DNA of 64,000 nt from Megalopta genalis (Eukaryota > Arthropoda > Insecta > Hymenoptera > Halictidae). Below, one piece after another: positions 13,301 through 24,300 of this stretch (position 1 is its first letter; each line of letters begins with the position of its first letter). The DNA is taken from positions 868,001 to 932,000 of the forward strand of contig NC_135027.1 of assembly GCF_051020955.1 (NCBI RefSeq), in the 5' to 3' direction. The notes under the pieces are model-generated. The model did no database searches. It was not told where the DNA came from and saw only the letters and a program-made list of their open reading frames with translations. A program made the translations under genes and the position numbers.

Positions 13301-16300
13301 CAGCGTCGTGTTCCAGAACGCAATCTCGAAGGCGGACCCGGCGCCGGACGTGTCCGGCAGGGTGAAGAATCTGATCGAGTGCATCACGTATTCGGTGTTC
13401 ATGTACACCAGCAGAGGGCTGTTCGAGTGCGACAAGCTGATCTTCGCCTCGCAGATGGCCTTCCAGATATTGTTGGCACGGAACGAGGTGACCACCGGCG
13501 AGCTGGACTTCCTCCTGCGGTTCCCCATCACGCCCCACGTCACTTCGCCCGTTGACTTTCTCACCAACACCAGCTGGGGAGGGATCAGGAGCCTGGCCAG
13601 CCGGGAGGAGTTTCGGTGAGAGACATTTTAATCACTCGCCCGGTCGGATCACTCGTTCCGTTCGTTTTTCCGCGCAGCAATTTAGACAGGGACATCGAGA
13701 GCTCGGCGAAACGTTGGAAGAAGCTGGTCGAATGCGAGTGCCCGGAGCGGGAGAAGTTCCCGCAGGAGTGGAAGAACAAGACGACCATCCAGCGTCTGTG
13801 CATGCTGAGAGCGCTGCGACCCGACAGGATGACCTACGCGATCGCCGCGTTCATCGAGGAGAAGCTGGGTCCCAGGTACATCGAAGGCAGAACGGTGGAG
13901 TTCGCGAAGTCCTTCGAGGAAACTGGCCCATCGACGCCGATCTTCTTCATCCTATCCCCGGGAGTAAATCCTCTGAAGGTTAAATTGAAAAATCCTCGAA
14001 CTTCTCCGCGCGAACCTTCCACGATATTTCTTCGAAATCGTTCCGCTTCCAGGACGTGGAAGATCTCGGTCGTCGGCTCGGCTACAGCTTGGACGACCAG
14101 AACTTCCACAACGTGTCCTTGGGTCAGGGTCAGGAGACCGTCGCGGAGCAAGCGATGGACGAGGCGGCTACGAACGGCCACTGGGTGGTGCTGCAGAACA
14201 TTCACTTGGTGAAGAAGTGGCTGCCGCTGTTGGAGAAGAAGCTGGAAGTCGCCGCGGACGGGTCCCACGCCGAGTACAGGGTGTTCATGAGCGCGGAGCC
14301 GGCCAGCACGCCCGCGGGACACATCATCCCCCAAGTAAAACATTCTCTTTGTGCCCCGGCACCCTCTAACTAAATTGTAAGGCGAGGTCGACCGTGGCTG
14401 AAACGAGACGAATTAGGGGATCCTGGAGTCGTCCATTAAGATCACGAACGAGCCGCCGACGGGGATGCAGGCGAACCTCCACAAAGCGTTGGACAACTTC
14501 AGCCAGGAGACGCTCGAGATGTGTAGCAAGGAGGCCGAGTTCAAGGCGATCCTGTTCTCCCTGTGCTATTTCCACGCGGTGGTCGCCGAGCGGCGCAAGT
14601 TCGGCCCGCAGGGCTGGAACAAAATCTACCCGTTCAACGTCGGCGACCTTCACATCAGCGTCAGCGTCCTCTATAATTACCTGGAGGCCTCGGCCAAGGT
14701 GCCCTGGGAGGACTTGAGGTTCGCGTTTCACGCTATGCTCCCTCTAACCGTTGCTTCGGCTCGAATAATTGTCCCCTAATGGTCGATGCTGGATCAAGGT
14801 ACTTGTTCGGGGAGATCATGTACGGAGGCCACATCACGGACGACTGGGACAGGAGGCTCTGCGTCTCCTACCTGGAGGAGCTGATGCAGCCGGATCTCGT
14901 GGACGGGGAGCTTCAGTTAGCGCCAGGTGACGAAATTCCACGAGCGATCGATTAAACTGGCTTTCGGAGTCATGAGAGTCAGGAAGTATCTACAGAGTGT
15001 CCCAAAAATGTCTCGCAATCCGAAAGTGGCGGGTTCCTCGGGTTATTCGAAGCAACTTTTTCCTTTATAAAAATTTTCTCCGAGGCACCGTTAACGAGTT
15101 ATTAACGAAAAACAATGACCAATGAGAGGCGAGCTCGGCTGGCGCGAGGCGACCGAGCCAATGAGCGGAACTGGGCTTCGTGCGCTGGTTGGCTAGGCCG
15201 CCTCGCGTCAATCGTACTCGATTCTTATTGGTCACTGTTTTTCGTTAATAACTCGTTAACGGTGCCTCCGAGAAAAATTTTGTAAAGGAAGAAGCTGCTT
15301 CAAATGATCCGAGGAACCCGCCATTTCCGGATTGCGAGACATTTTTGGGACATCCTGTATAAGTTTCTTTTCTGAAGGATTCCCCGCACCCCCGAACACC
15401 GATCTCACCGGCTACCACACGTACATCGACGAAGCGATGCCTCCAGAGTCCCCTTACCTCTACGGCCTTCATCCGAACGCAGAGATAGGCTTCCTGACGA
15501 TGACCGCGGAGAATCTCTTCAAGACCGTCTTCGAAATGCAACCTAGGGACTCTGGGAGCTCCGGTGGGCAAACGGTGACTCGGGAAGAGAAGGTAAAATC
15601 ATGACGTTGCAACGTTTATGACTCGTTGATCGAACGGTCCTGTCTAGGTGAAGCAAATATTGGACGAAATAATGGAGAAGCTGCCGGACGAGTTCAACAT
15701 GACAGAGATCATGGGCAAGGTGGAGGAGAGGACCCCGTACGTGATCGTAGCGTTCCAGGAATGCGAAAGGATGAACTATCTGACGATAGAGATCAAGAGG
15801 TCGCTTCGCGAGCTGGATCTCGGTCTGAAGGGTGAGCTGACCATCACGTCGGACATGGAGGACCTGGAGAACGCGGTGTTCCTCGACCAAGTGCCTCCTG
15901 TTTGGGCTCAGAGGGCTTATCCTTCTCTCTTGGGCCTCGCCGGCTGGTTCGTTGACCTGCTGCTGAGGATCAGGGAGCTGGAAACCTGGTCCACAGACTT
16001 CGTCGTAAGAAAATGCTTATCCCGGAAATGCTTATCGGAACTCTCACTCGTCGCTGTCACCGAGAAGCCTCGCTTCAAATCTTGTTCCAGCTGCCGTCGT
16101 CGGTCTGGCTGGCGGGATTCTTCAACCCCCAGTCCCTATTGACAGCCATTATGCAGTCGACTGCCAGGAGACAAGAGCTACCCCTCGACAAGATGTGTCT
16201 GCAGTGCGACGTGACGAAGAAGAACAAGGAAGAATTCACGTAAGCGACGGAAAGGAGAACGATAGCGTAATTTCGATTCGATTCCGCGTTCTCTGTCGTA

Positions 16301-16596
16301 GCTCGGCGCCCAGGGACGGCGCTTACATCCACGGAATCTTCATGGAGGGCGCCAGATGGGACGTTCAAACCGGAATCATCGTCGACTCGAAATCGAAGGA
16401 GCTGTTCCCAGCTATGCCTGTGATCAACGTGCGAGCGATCACGCAGGACAAGCAGGATCTCAGGAACATGTACGAGTGTCCAGTCTACAAGACCAGGACC
16501 AGAGGACCCACCTACGTGTGGACCTTCAATCTCAAGACCAAGGACAAACCTGCCAAGTGGACCTTGGCTGGCGTCGCGCTGTTGCTTCAAACTTGA
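181..16596 (+). CDS. Axonemal dynein heavy chain, outer-arm beta type (DNAH9/11/17, Dhc93AB class), 5' end outside window
   Basis: This is the ATP-driven motor subunit of the ciliary outer dynein arm. I join 25 exons: 181-452, 655-1035, 1103-1251, 2845-3090, 3173-3704, 3811-4375, 5206-7599, 7656-8017, 8093-8569, 9935-10199, 10424-10773, 10841-11103, 11165-11461, 11555-11724, 11800-12103, 12172-12641, 13061-13615, 13678-13978, 14053-14334, 14417-14718, 14799-14926, 15378-15592, 15648-16004, 16091-16239 and 16302-16596 (TGA). All junctions are GT-AG and keep phase, giving 3,359 residues with no internal stop. Family members have about 4,500 residues, so roughly 1,100 N-terminal residues lie to the left. 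AAA1 wording such as GPAGTGKTETTKDLGRALG and CSEQMDYK fits the beta class better than the gamma, inner-arm or cytoplasmic classes. In insects such genes serve sperm flagella and mechanosensory cilia (family knowledge). Individual acceptors, for example at exons 1, 6 and 10, could be off by a few bases. The assignment to one paralogue is less certain than the class. Confidence 0.95.
1369..1940 (+). mobile_element. mariner element, internally deleted, in dynein intron 3
   Basis: The element has terminal inverted repeats starting TTGGGTTGGCAACTAAGTAA, with the reverse complement at the right end, and sits between TA dinucleotides (1367-1368 and 1941-1942) as expected for mariner. It is 572 bp instead of about 1.3 kb. 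Only the last 120 or so transposase codons remain (about 1511-1867), including the block around the second catalytic Asp (QQDNDRQH) and the third (PPYSPDLAPSDYHLF). The N-terminal half with the DNA-binding domain and first Asp is absent, so it cannot encode a working enzyme. It is the same deletion derivative as the copy at 28476-29053. Confidence 0.93.
2330..2645. repeat. AT-rich minisatellite, about three units
   Basis: The motif ATTTTGTATATTACAC followed by a CT-GTCTGCTCAT-like stretch recurs at about 2355, 2497 and 2621, separated by TATA-rich DNA. It lies inside dynein intron 3. Confidence 0.75.
4383..5194. repeat. Intronic minisatellite, four copies of a 203-bp unit
   Basis: TTACAGGGCCTAGGGCTCTT begins at 4383, 4586, 4789 and 4992, an exact spacing of 203 bp each time. 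The copies differ by a few substitutions. The array fills dynein intron 6 almost completely: it starts 8 bp after the splice donor at 4376 and its last copy ends about 10 bp before the acceptor at 5204-5205. Nothing in it looks coding. Confidence 0.97.
5206..7599 (+). CDS. Dynein exon 7: AAA1, AAA2 and AAA3 in one 2.4-kb exon
   Basis: This exon of 2,394 nt encodes about 798 residues without interruption. The AAA1 Walker A GPAGTGKT is at 5288-5311 and Walker B CFDEFNR begins near 5438. The sensor region ITMNPGYAGRTELPENLKA follows near 5587. AAA2 has GTAGSGKT at 6131-6154, with DGDIDPMWIESLNTVMDDN near 6360 and TATPATVSRAGILY near 6500. AAA3 has GTAGCGKT at 7112-7135 and FIDDMNMPEVDAYGTVQP near 7305. 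All catalytic lysines and the AAA1 Asp-Glu pair are present, so the main hydrolytic site looks functional. AAA1 is the chief ATPase site in dyneins (family knowledge). Confidence 0.96.
7656..10199 (+). CDS. Dynein exons 8-10: end of AAA3 and AAA4
   Basis: Exon 8 (7656-8017) carries FHYIFNLRELSNCFQGML, the usual end of the AAA3 large subdomain. Exon 9 (8093-8569) holds the AAA4 P-loop GVGGSGKQ at 8284-8307 and FLMTDAQVANEQFLVLIND near 8450. Exon 10 (9935-10199) contains GMLDTRENCWKFFIDRVR and LCFSPVGSTLRVRSRKFPA. The intron between exons 9 and 10 is 1.37 kb and has been enlarged by two TTAA-flanked transposon remnants. Confidence 0.93.
8668..8972. mobile_element. TTAA-flanked MITE (piggyBac-like)
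   Basis: TTAA at 8664-8667 and 8973-8976 flank a 305-bp element with short terminal inverted repeats CCTTTTAGGCACG and CGTACCTAAAAGG. Near the left end the motif CGACGCGCCACTATAGTGGC occurs twice, and its GCCACTATAGTGGC core is a perfect 14-bp palindrome. It has no coding capacity. TTAA duplication and short inverted ends are the piggyBac signature. Confidence 0.8.
9018..9705 (-). mobile_element. piggyBac-like element, internally deleted, with transposase N-terminal fragment
   Basis: TTAA at 9014-9017 and 9706-9709 flank 688 bp whose ends are CCCTTAACGCTCCG and the matching CGGAGCGCTAAGGG. A frame on the - strand (9536-9186) encodes 116 residues rich in Asp, Glu and Ser followed by a basic KRRRMR patch. 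This fits the acidic N-terminal leader of piggyBac transposases, but the catalytic DDD domain is missing. The fragment is therefore a non-autonomous remnant in dynein intron 9. Confidence 0.78.
10424..11724 (+). CDS. Dynein exons 11-14: stalk coiled coil and microtubule-binding domain
   Basis: Exon 11 includes YNYTTPKSFLEQISLYTRLL, then a heptad-rich helix with many Lys, Glu, Leu and Val residues that forms the outgoing stalk strand (about 10560-10960). Exons 12-13 carry LTELKSFGSPP and VMVLLAPAG around the microtubule-binding tip. Exons 13-14 return with a Glu/Lys/Ala-rich helix and the conserved EKLKCQQEAD motif near 11610. The exon 13 donor is placed at 11462, the only nearby GT that keeps phase with the acceptor at 11553-11554. 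The intron between them is open in frame, so a continuous reading through it looks coding but is not. Confidence 0.92.
11800..16596 (+). CDS. Dynein exons 15-25: AAA5, AAA6 and C-terminal domain
   Basis: Exon 15 opens AAA5 with GDVLLVTAFISYVGCFTKQFR-like sequence; exon 16 has NPHYKPEMQAQTTLINFTVT, typical of AAA5. Exon 17 starts AAA6. Exon 19 carries HNVSLGQGQE and GHWVVLQNIHLV, the AAA6 signature. Exon 20 contains RRKFGPQGWNKIYPFNVGDL and exon 21 YLFGEIMYGGHITDDWDRR. Exons 22-25 encode the C-terminal domain, with SVWLAGFFNPQSLLTAIMQS in exon 24 and WDVQTGIIVDS plus a TWTLAG-like end in exon 25. The stop TGA is at 16594-16596. The length and end match other axonemal heavy chains, so the 3' end is complete. 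Confidence 0.94.
14993..15357. mobile_element. 365-bp inverted-repeat element in dynein intron 21
   Basis: The ends CAGAGTGTCCCAAAAATGTC and the complementary GACATTTTTGGGACATCCTG lie between TA dinucleotides, and the inverted arms run on for well over 100 bp each. It therefore folds back on itself. It is related to the elements in intron 1 of the three TIL F genes, which start with the same GAGTGTCCCAAAA. It has no reading frame and looks like a Tc1/mariner-type MITE. Confidence 0.85.
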
Positions 16597-16672
16597 ATTC
16601 CTGTCGTCGAGAGATCCAGTTGTCTATGTCTTCGAGTCGAGCAAAATGTTGAATGTTGATTGTTTCAAGATT

Positions 16673-16678
16673 ATTAAA
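16673..16678 (+). terminator. Likely poly(A) signal of the dynein gene
   Basis: ATTAAA, the commonest variant of AATAAA, lies 77 bp after the dynein stop codon. No AATAAA is seen nearer. The assignment rests on position only. Confidence 0.45.
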
Positions 16679-16679
16679 G

Positions 16680-18525
16680 TTCTCGAAAAAGAAGCGTCCA
16701 TTCGATTAGCGAGTTCCGTCGCCTCTGATTACGTACAAGGTCCTGTGGTTTAACTATGAAACTCTTCAAGTCCGTTCACCGAGTCGAATCACCGGACATA
16801 AACAAATTCACGTGGCGATATTCTGATAAAACAGGGCCGTATATCTGAATTATTGTACCCAACATTTCTTTGGCCGAGATTTTCGGATTGATAGCAATCG
16901 TCGCATATGTTTCGTTTACTATAATATGTATACTCTTGTAAGGAGTTTCATGATTGCTTTTGGATCTTGTTGCATACGTTGCATCATCGTTTTAAGCGGT
17001 TATTTATCATTATCATCTTCGAACGCAGAACTTGTGGAAGGCGCGTCCGACATCAAATGTCAAAAACGTGTCATAAAAAGCAACGAAACAACAATATAAC
17101 TGGGAAATGACAAAAGAAATATATCACGGAGACAAGACAACAACAATAAAGAAATTAATATAAAAATGCGGACTGGACTCGGACGACGCGTTTTACAAAA
17201 CGACGAAAGGAACAGTAAACTGCATCCCTGAATTTGATAATTGACTATCGAGCGTTCATTCCTTTCTGCCAATAGCCGTAACACGTGGATAATTCGTTCA
17301 CACATCTGATGACTCGGCCCGGCGAACGGACATCGGCTGCTTCAACGAACGAGTCTCGTGCTGGAAATCGTCTCGGTCCGCCATTAGGTCCGACCGGAAC
17401 GCGTCAAACGACCGGTTCGCCTGCTACCGGCGATCGATCCGCGAATGTCGGTCGTTTAAAAAAGAACGGGAGAACCGACACACGTGGCCCGGCGATTGCG
17501 ACAGCGGAAGAAGAAGAAGAAGACAATAATTCGAGCGTAAATCCCGGAGGGCCCATCGAACGGAGGATATCCAGAGGTCGACTAATCGACCAGGAGTTAA
17601 TAAACCGTAAGACGGAAAGGAAACCGACGCGCGGTCTCCCGAGGAGTCGCCCCGTTTCCTGTCGGCCGACTTCCACACGGGGGACCCCGCTTCGGTGGGG
17701 CCGGGGCGCGGAATTATCTGTCATTCCTCGAAATAAAACCATCGGCGAAGGGGATCGATAGCTCTTGGGAGCCGGACGGCCGGCCGTGAAACTAAGGGAG
17801 AAAGGGAAAAACGAAAAGCGGAAGACGAAAACGCGCGGAAGGTGAAAACGCGCGGCAGGATGCGAGTATCCGGGCCGCCTCGGGGACATAAAAGCTTTCA
17901 GATTGCGGCGCGGGATCAAAATTGTATCGTGTTAGCGAAAGAAATTAGATTTCCCTTCCGACGGGGACGTCGAAGCGCGCAGCGGATCGCTCGGGGAACG
18001 ATCTCTCGCTACAGAATGGAATCCCATCAAATATGCAGAGGTTATTAGCTCTCGAAGAACCGAGGAAAAATGTTTGCCCTCGCCGTTCGCCCCCGCCGTC
18101 TCCCGTCCGAGAAGGATCCCCGGTCCCCCGGCCCCTCGAAGACGCGGGGAGGATAAACTCCTGTTGATCAACCTGTTAACTAATGCAGCCGATGTTTCTG
18201 TGTTGCCGTGGGGTGGCTCCGCTTTATAAATTCTACATCGGACCCGTAAGTAGTTCGAAAAACTTCTCTGTTCACCGAGCCGCTATTTATTTAATCTCTC
18301 GCCGCTCGCTCTTCGTATGGGACAAAGACGAGAAGTTAGCTCTTCGGTTTCGCGAAAACAACGTTCAGCCTAGCCTTGGCACCTTTCTGCTATCTGCGAA
18401 CCCACGCTAGTCTGAAGCTGCGTTCGTAACCTCGGTGATTCTATCGAGAAATCGTTGAAAGTGAGACAACTCAGCGTCATCCGGTGCAGAAACATTTTTT
18501 AATCTCAGACTGGTGGCGACGTATA
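16680..18525. other. Intergenic, no gene found
   Basis: The first 600 bp are AT-rich. From about 17280 to 18180 the sequence is CpG-rich and open in several frames on both strands without a recognisable domain, so I do not call a gene. A GAA-repeat lies at about 17505-17525. Confidence 0.6.
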
Positions 18526-18740
18526 CAGTAATGTCTCCCTAATTGACGCTCAGATTGTGCACAAAAGTGGACAATTTCGGAAAGGGAGATACCATTATTC
18601 GAGTCTTGCAGCTCGTTTTTGTAATTGTTGACAATTGGTAACTATAAAAACGAGTTGCAAGGCTTGAATAATGCTATCTTCTCTTCCCAAATTGTCCATT
18701 TTTGTGTACAATCTGAGCGTCAATTAGGGATACATTATTG
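18526..18740. mobile_element. CAGTA fold-back MITE, copy 1
   Basis: The element is flanked by TA and begins CAGTAATGTCTCCCTAATTG; the right arm ends in the reverse complement with one or two changes. The two arms pair over most of the 215 bp through the GTGGACAATTT and AAATTGTCCA blocks. This is the best-preserved type copy of a family found at least nine times in the window. TA flanks and CAGTA ends suggest Tc1/mariner mobilisation. Confidence 0.88.
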
Positions 18741-18811
18741 TACTTACGTGCATATGTATTTGAACACTGGGTAAGGTACGATGAAAAATTTTATAACTTC
18801 ATTCGATTGCT

Positions 18812-19140
18812 ATGTCTCTCTAATTGACGCTCTGATTGTCCACAAAAGTGGACAATTTGGGAAGATGAAATACGATCTAAAAGAAGCATCGACATTTCTC
18901 TTTCGTTTCTCTTTTGGTTAAGTTCGTTCGTATGTCATCTTACGAGCAAAAACGTGCTTTGTATTATTATATTTTCACGACTAATTTGCAAAATCCTTAT
19001 TTATCTCATTTCGAGGTTAATGGAGTTACGCTAGTCGTTGACAATCGAGACAAAACGAGATACAAGACTGGAATAATCGTGTCTCCTCTTCCAAAATTGT
19101 CCATTTTTGTGCACAATCGAAGCGTCAATTAGGGAGATTT
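18812..19140. mobile_element. CAGTA fold-back MITE, copy 2
   Basis: TGTCTCTCTAATTGACGCTC at the left pairs with GCGTCAATTAGGGAGA at the right. The centre holds about 110 bp of extra sequence absent from copy 1. The terminal CAGTA is lost on the left. Confidence 0.8.
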
Positions 19141-19148
19141 TATTTATC

Positions 19149-19221
19149 TGCGAAAAAGTTTGCAAAAGAATCTATAATTCCATATAGGAACCAGATTCTT
19201 TTGCGAACATTTTTGCGGATA
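19149..19221. repeat. Short perfect-armed hairpin between two MITEs
   Basis: Arms of about 25 nt (GCGAAAAAGTTTGCAAAAGA, and its near-complement beginning TCTTTTGCGAACATTTTTGC) are separated by a loop of about 20 nt. It sits between MITE copies 2 and 3 and differs from both in sequence. Confidence 0.7.
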
Positions 19222-19222
19222 T

Positions 19223-19436
19223 AATAAATTCTGCTTAATTGACGCTCAGATTGTGCATAAAGATGGACAATTTGGGAAGAGAAGACACGATTATTCGATC
19301 CTTGCGGTTCACTTTTATAGTCACGAATTGTCAACAACTATAAAAACGAGCTGCAAGGCTCGAATAATCGTATCTCCTCTTCCCAAATTGTCCATTTTTG
19401 TGCACAATCTGAGCGTCAGTTAGGGAGACATTACTG
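19223..19436. mobile_element. CAGTA fold-back MITE, copy 3
   Basis: The left end is slightly eroded (CTGCTTAATTGACGCTCAGA) and the right end is intact, finishing GGGAGACATTACTG before TA. The arms pair as in copy 1, 19223 being close to the true left edge. Confidence 0.82.
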
Positions 19437-20480
19437 TACATATTCACGTACAATGAACATTTACGAATTCTGTTAAATTCGTAAAATTCTGAAAAACTTC
19501 GTAATAAAATAATTAAAATATGAAAATAATTAAATATTGCGTGCATCTATGTGCCCGTGACAATTAATAGTAACTCGACGTCAAATTGATCCCGTCTATT
19601 ACTGCATAATCTATTCGACGTTAACACCGGTGATATTAAAACAGAGAACACCGCTTAATTTTTAAGTCATCAAAAATTAAAAAACCTTTCGCGAGCGAGA
19701 ATTGCTGTCGAGAAGCAATTTTTCGTTGGTCAATTGCAATAACGCGGTTCTCCGGCGAGACTAAAAATGGCGTCCGCTCGATTGCGCGCACGAGGCATCG
19801 AAATCCGAGGTTTTCCGGCCCGCCGCCGTTATAAGAGTTTCATTAGCCCGGACACAAAGAAAATCCGGATGGCCCGGCGGACGGTGCACTCCGCGCAAAG
19901 TCAACTCGTGAATCCCATCGAATCAAAGGGGCAGAGCGAGAGAGAGAGAAAGGGAGAGAGAGAGAGAGAGGGAGACAGAGAGGGTGAGCGGCAAAAAAGT
20001 GCTCGGACGGAGGGCGGTGATTGGCTAGCAAACACCCTCCTCGTGATTCGTGCCGATCGATTGGCCCCTCGTGCACCGGCTTCAATCACGGTTTTCATTA
20101 AGCCTGGCCGGACAACCGAGGGCAAGAACAGGATCGAATACCCTGTGCTCCTTGCGTCAACCATCGCTCGAGGACGTCGATGCCTTCCGTTAGGATCCTC
20201 CGGCAGCCTCGCTGACTAATCGACCGGTCAGATATGCCCGAAATCCGGCGAGTTTTCCTGCAGGAACCATGGATCTGTGAACAGAGGATGAACAGGAAAC
20301 GAGGAAAGTTTGTAACCGAACCTTCGCGGGCCAAATTCGGAGATAGCCAGGGAGAGAACCTCGAGGGCTGAGAGTCGAGGATAATCATAATGCCGCGCAT
20401 TGCAATCGTAGTGGAAGAAGACGCAAAGCCTTCCCGATGTTTATCGATTAAACAACTGTGCTAACGGCTTCTTCGGAAGT
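19437..20480. other. Intergenic, GA-tract at 19936-19985
   Basis: An AT-rich half is followed by a CpG-rich half. A (GA)n tract interrupts it at about 19936-19985 and makes long open frames on both strands. I see no gene. Confidence 0.55.
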
Positions 20481-20489
20481 CACGGTGTT

Positions 20490-20990
20490 TCGATGCTGCT
20501 GTTGAACGGTTCGCAGCTACCAAGATTTTTGTCGCGTTCGAATTGCTCAACAATTTTGCAGCTACCAAGATATTGATCGCGTTTGAATAATTGAACGGTT
20601 TGAAGCTGACGAGATTTTTGTTGCATATGAACGGTTAAAGAATTTGCAGCTACCACGATTTTGATCGCGATTGAACAGTTGAAGTGTTCGAAGCGTTCCA
20701 AGATTTTTGTTGCATATGGTCAGTTAAACAATTTACAGCTACTAAGAGTTTTATCGCGTTTGAACAATTGAAGAGTTCGAAGCGTTCCTAAATTTTTATC
20801 GCGTTCGAATTGCTGAACAATTTTGCAGCTACCAAGATTTTTATCGCGTTTGAACAATCGAACAGTTCGAAGCAGCCAAGATTTGTATCGCGTTCGAATT
20901 GCTGAACAATTTTGCAGCTACCAAGATTTTTATCGCGTTTGAACAGTTGAAGAGTTCGAAGCGTTCCTAGATTTTCATTGCATTTAACCA
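20490..20990. repeat. Degenerate tandem repeat with GCAGCTACCAAGATTT core
   Basis: The cores GCAGCTACCAAGATTT, ATCGCGTTTGAAC and GAAGCGTTCC recur with a basic spacing near 55-60 bp and a higher-order unit of about 120 bp. The last units (from about 20790) are the most alike. No coding function is apparent. Confidence 0.8.
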
Positions 20991-20999
20991 GGCGAACCA

Positions 21000-21316
21000 G
21001 TTTGAAGCCACAGATTTTGAAGCTTGCAAAATCTTAATCACATCGGAAAATGAATAGACTGCGCTTGGTTCTGTTCGATTTTGTTTTTAGCGCCGAAATT
21101 TTTGCTCGCAGAGTACATTTCGCCGCGGCAGCGAGACCGTGGAAGAGTATTTCGAGAGTTGTCTCTGGTAACGAGCGATCGATAGAACATAATGAAACCG
21201 ACAGAGCCGAGAGGCTTCCGAGAAGCAGGAGTGGCTCTTTGACAAAGAATTCTTCGCGACGAGTAATCTTCCCCTTCGGAATGCTAATTTGAACGGCGAA
21301 GAATGGGCTCCGCCTC

Positions 21317-21368
<52 letters not shown>

Positions 21369-24300
21369 TTTCCTCTCTCCTTCTCCCCGTTCCCCTGGGA
21401 GTACACAGCGTCGAATTAATTCACCGAAATTCCCTGCCGAACGGATTTCGAGCGTCACCTTTCGGAATCACGGATCGTGCACACGTGTCCCCGCGATTCT
21501 GCATCTGCTCGCGACGCGGTCGTTAACGGCGGCTCGTTAGCGTGACGAATCGGTTGTCAAAACGACGTGTCGCCGATGCGATCGGTTTCACTGTGTCGAC
21601 GGTGCTCGATCGATCCGGGATCGATGAGCCCTCGAGCCGGTTCGGAAAACAGAATTCAATTGGGTGAGAACAAGCTTGAAACGTGCACCCATTCGAATCC
21701 ATTCGACACGATATTTCACGGGCCGCTCCGATGAGAACCCTGCGGGGACCGATAATCTGTACCTTTACTTTGCTATCTTCTTCGTACCTCTGTGCGTTCA
21801 TCCCTCCGTTTATTTATTTACTGGCACGAACCGGTGTTACGCGCTTTCTATCAACGATAATCGACATTTTTAATATTTTCACCATATAATCAACCTATAT
21901 TTCAAAGATTATTGAACCTAGGATTTATAGAGAAAAGTATCAACGTTCGAAAAATTTTAGAGATCTCTAAATCTTTTCAGAATTAAATTTTTTACTTTTT
22001 TTATTTAAATCTCTTCAGATCTCCGGTGCACAGCGCCAAGAGTTTTAACTGCAAAGCTGGTTGTTGTAATAAAGCGAGCACGAGGTGATGAAGTATCTGA
22101 AAATAAGGGAAGCGGAGCCGACGTGACGCAGAAAATCAGCGGATCTTGGACACGACGCACGATATTAAAACGCGCTCGAACGGACGTCCGCGATAGCCGG
22201 CCCTGACGCGGCACGTAGGGGCGCGAATTTATTCGTCTGCGGAAGAAAAAGCGCTGGCTGTTGGCACAACATTAGCAACAGAATTCATAGGGGCTGCGAG
22301 GGAGAGTTATGGCGAACACGTGCCGTTCCTCGGACACGTACCTGTGCTGCAGATACACCGCGATTCACCCCCCGCGGGTGGTGCGGAACACCGCGGAGAG
22401 AAACGAGTACGCACAGTTCGCGGATGATGCTGCCGATTTGTCAAGCTGACCCGGAAACGAGGCTGCGCCACAATGGTCCCGGAATTCGCTTTCTTCGGCC
22501 TAAATTATTTCACCGTTTGTTGCAAGGTTTAAGTCGACTGTACAGTAATTCATTGATTTCGTCTCGACGCCAGCTAAAATATTATCAGGTCAAAAATGTG
22601 TATTAATATTTTAAAAATACAGATGACCAGCATATTTGATAAACAACAATTTTGTCGGAAGCTTTTATACTCTGACGTGAGGAGAAGCGAATTTTGATCA
22701 ACTTTTGTTGGAAACATTTGCTTGCCAGATTTAAAAATGATCTCGAAATTCGTATTTTATTTCAAAATGTGTATTTTAGAACATTATATTGAATTACAGA
22801 ATTATCTGATGAAGGTAATACTCCGATTATCGGGGCTTCAAAGGGTTGCCGATTCGTAGGGAGATATATTTCGCTGTTGAAAAATTGATTTCTCGCTTTA
22901 AAAAATCGCCTCGCTGCCGACTACCGCGCAGCGTTTCCGAATAGAAAAGCAGCGAAATGGGTCTCACGGTGCGTCGCGTTCGAATTTCGGGGGACCTCTA
23001 ATTTGAAAGAGGGTCGCGTCGGATTCTTGACGGACGTGAAAAATGTCACTCGTATGCAAAGCGAATCGTGCCGCTGCCTTTCATTATTTCGCCGCCGAGG
23101 GGGGGGGCACTCGGTTTTTCTCCCCCGCGGAAAATTTCATTCCGCCGCTCGGAAAGTCGCACGCCCCGGCACAGCGCGACCCCTGTTTCCTTTAATATAA
23201 GATCACGAGGAGCGAGCGGCGAGCACGGGACACCTGCGGTCGCTCCTTTAAAAATGATTAACCCGACGGAGAACGGAGGCCGGACCGGGCCGCGTTGACG
23301 CCGATGAAAAATGAATCCTGCACCCCGCTTTCGGGACGCCGCGTCTCGCGTCGCCGCGGTGTCGTTAACTCTTCCCCTGATTTTTAATGACTTTCTGATG
23401 GATCGCGTCGCTCCTGTTCACTATCCCATAAGAAACGCTCCCGCGACGAACGTATTCAAAGTTCTCGTGCGTTGCTCATTGTCCTCCGGAGCTTCCTTTC
23501 CTCGTGCAAAGTGACGGTACCCATCGTGGAACGGTTTTCAGGGGGTGCAAAATTATCATCGATTTTATTGCCACTGAAAAGTGTTATCGTCGAATATTTA
23601 TACTATCGTTTGACATATTAGGTACTTTCTACGTAACGCAATGAACTTTGACATGTTCGTTTAATTAAAATTAAAGGTAACGTCCCTAATTTGAAACGGG
23701 CATTTCGAGCGCCAACTGTTCCATAATTCGGGGCGATGAAAGAATCGAGGTACGCGAGATATGGAACGGTATTTTTTTGCTTAGAAACACTCGTGTTTGA
23801 ACGAAAATTTTTATTACGTGTTACAAGAGAATTTATTAAGAACAGTGTTGAAAAATACGGCTATAATTTTTGCATCCACTTTCATATTCCACATCTATTT
23901 TCTATTCTATTGTTTGTGCTACCGTTTCGAGAAAACGGGCCACAACTGAGCGGCGTTTCATAGCAGATACCTTTTCGCCTCATTATACTTTCGTTTGCAG
24001 ACTGTTTCCCGAAGGTCTCGGCAACGTCCAAGCAGTTTCCCGGGCCTGTCCTCCCCCGGCTAGCAAAGCTGTCAGCTAAACGGAGTAACGAAATTATCCT
24101 TAATTGCCTCGGCGAAGACAGCGGGATCGCGACGCTCGAATAATGGAGCTCCGTTAGATGCTCGTCCGTCCGTTTCGGCTCCTCTTTTTCGCCAGCTGTT
24201 CGTCAACGAGCACCGACGATTAATTTTTCCCCCAATTAAGGGTTAACTTATTTATACACCGTGATCTGCCGGGACGAGCGTCTTGTCGCGCCGCGGAATC

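Noticed and set aside
17285..17761. A 158-codon frame as a gene
   Set aside because: No domain, low-complexity Glu run, frames open on both strands, and no splice or promoter context.
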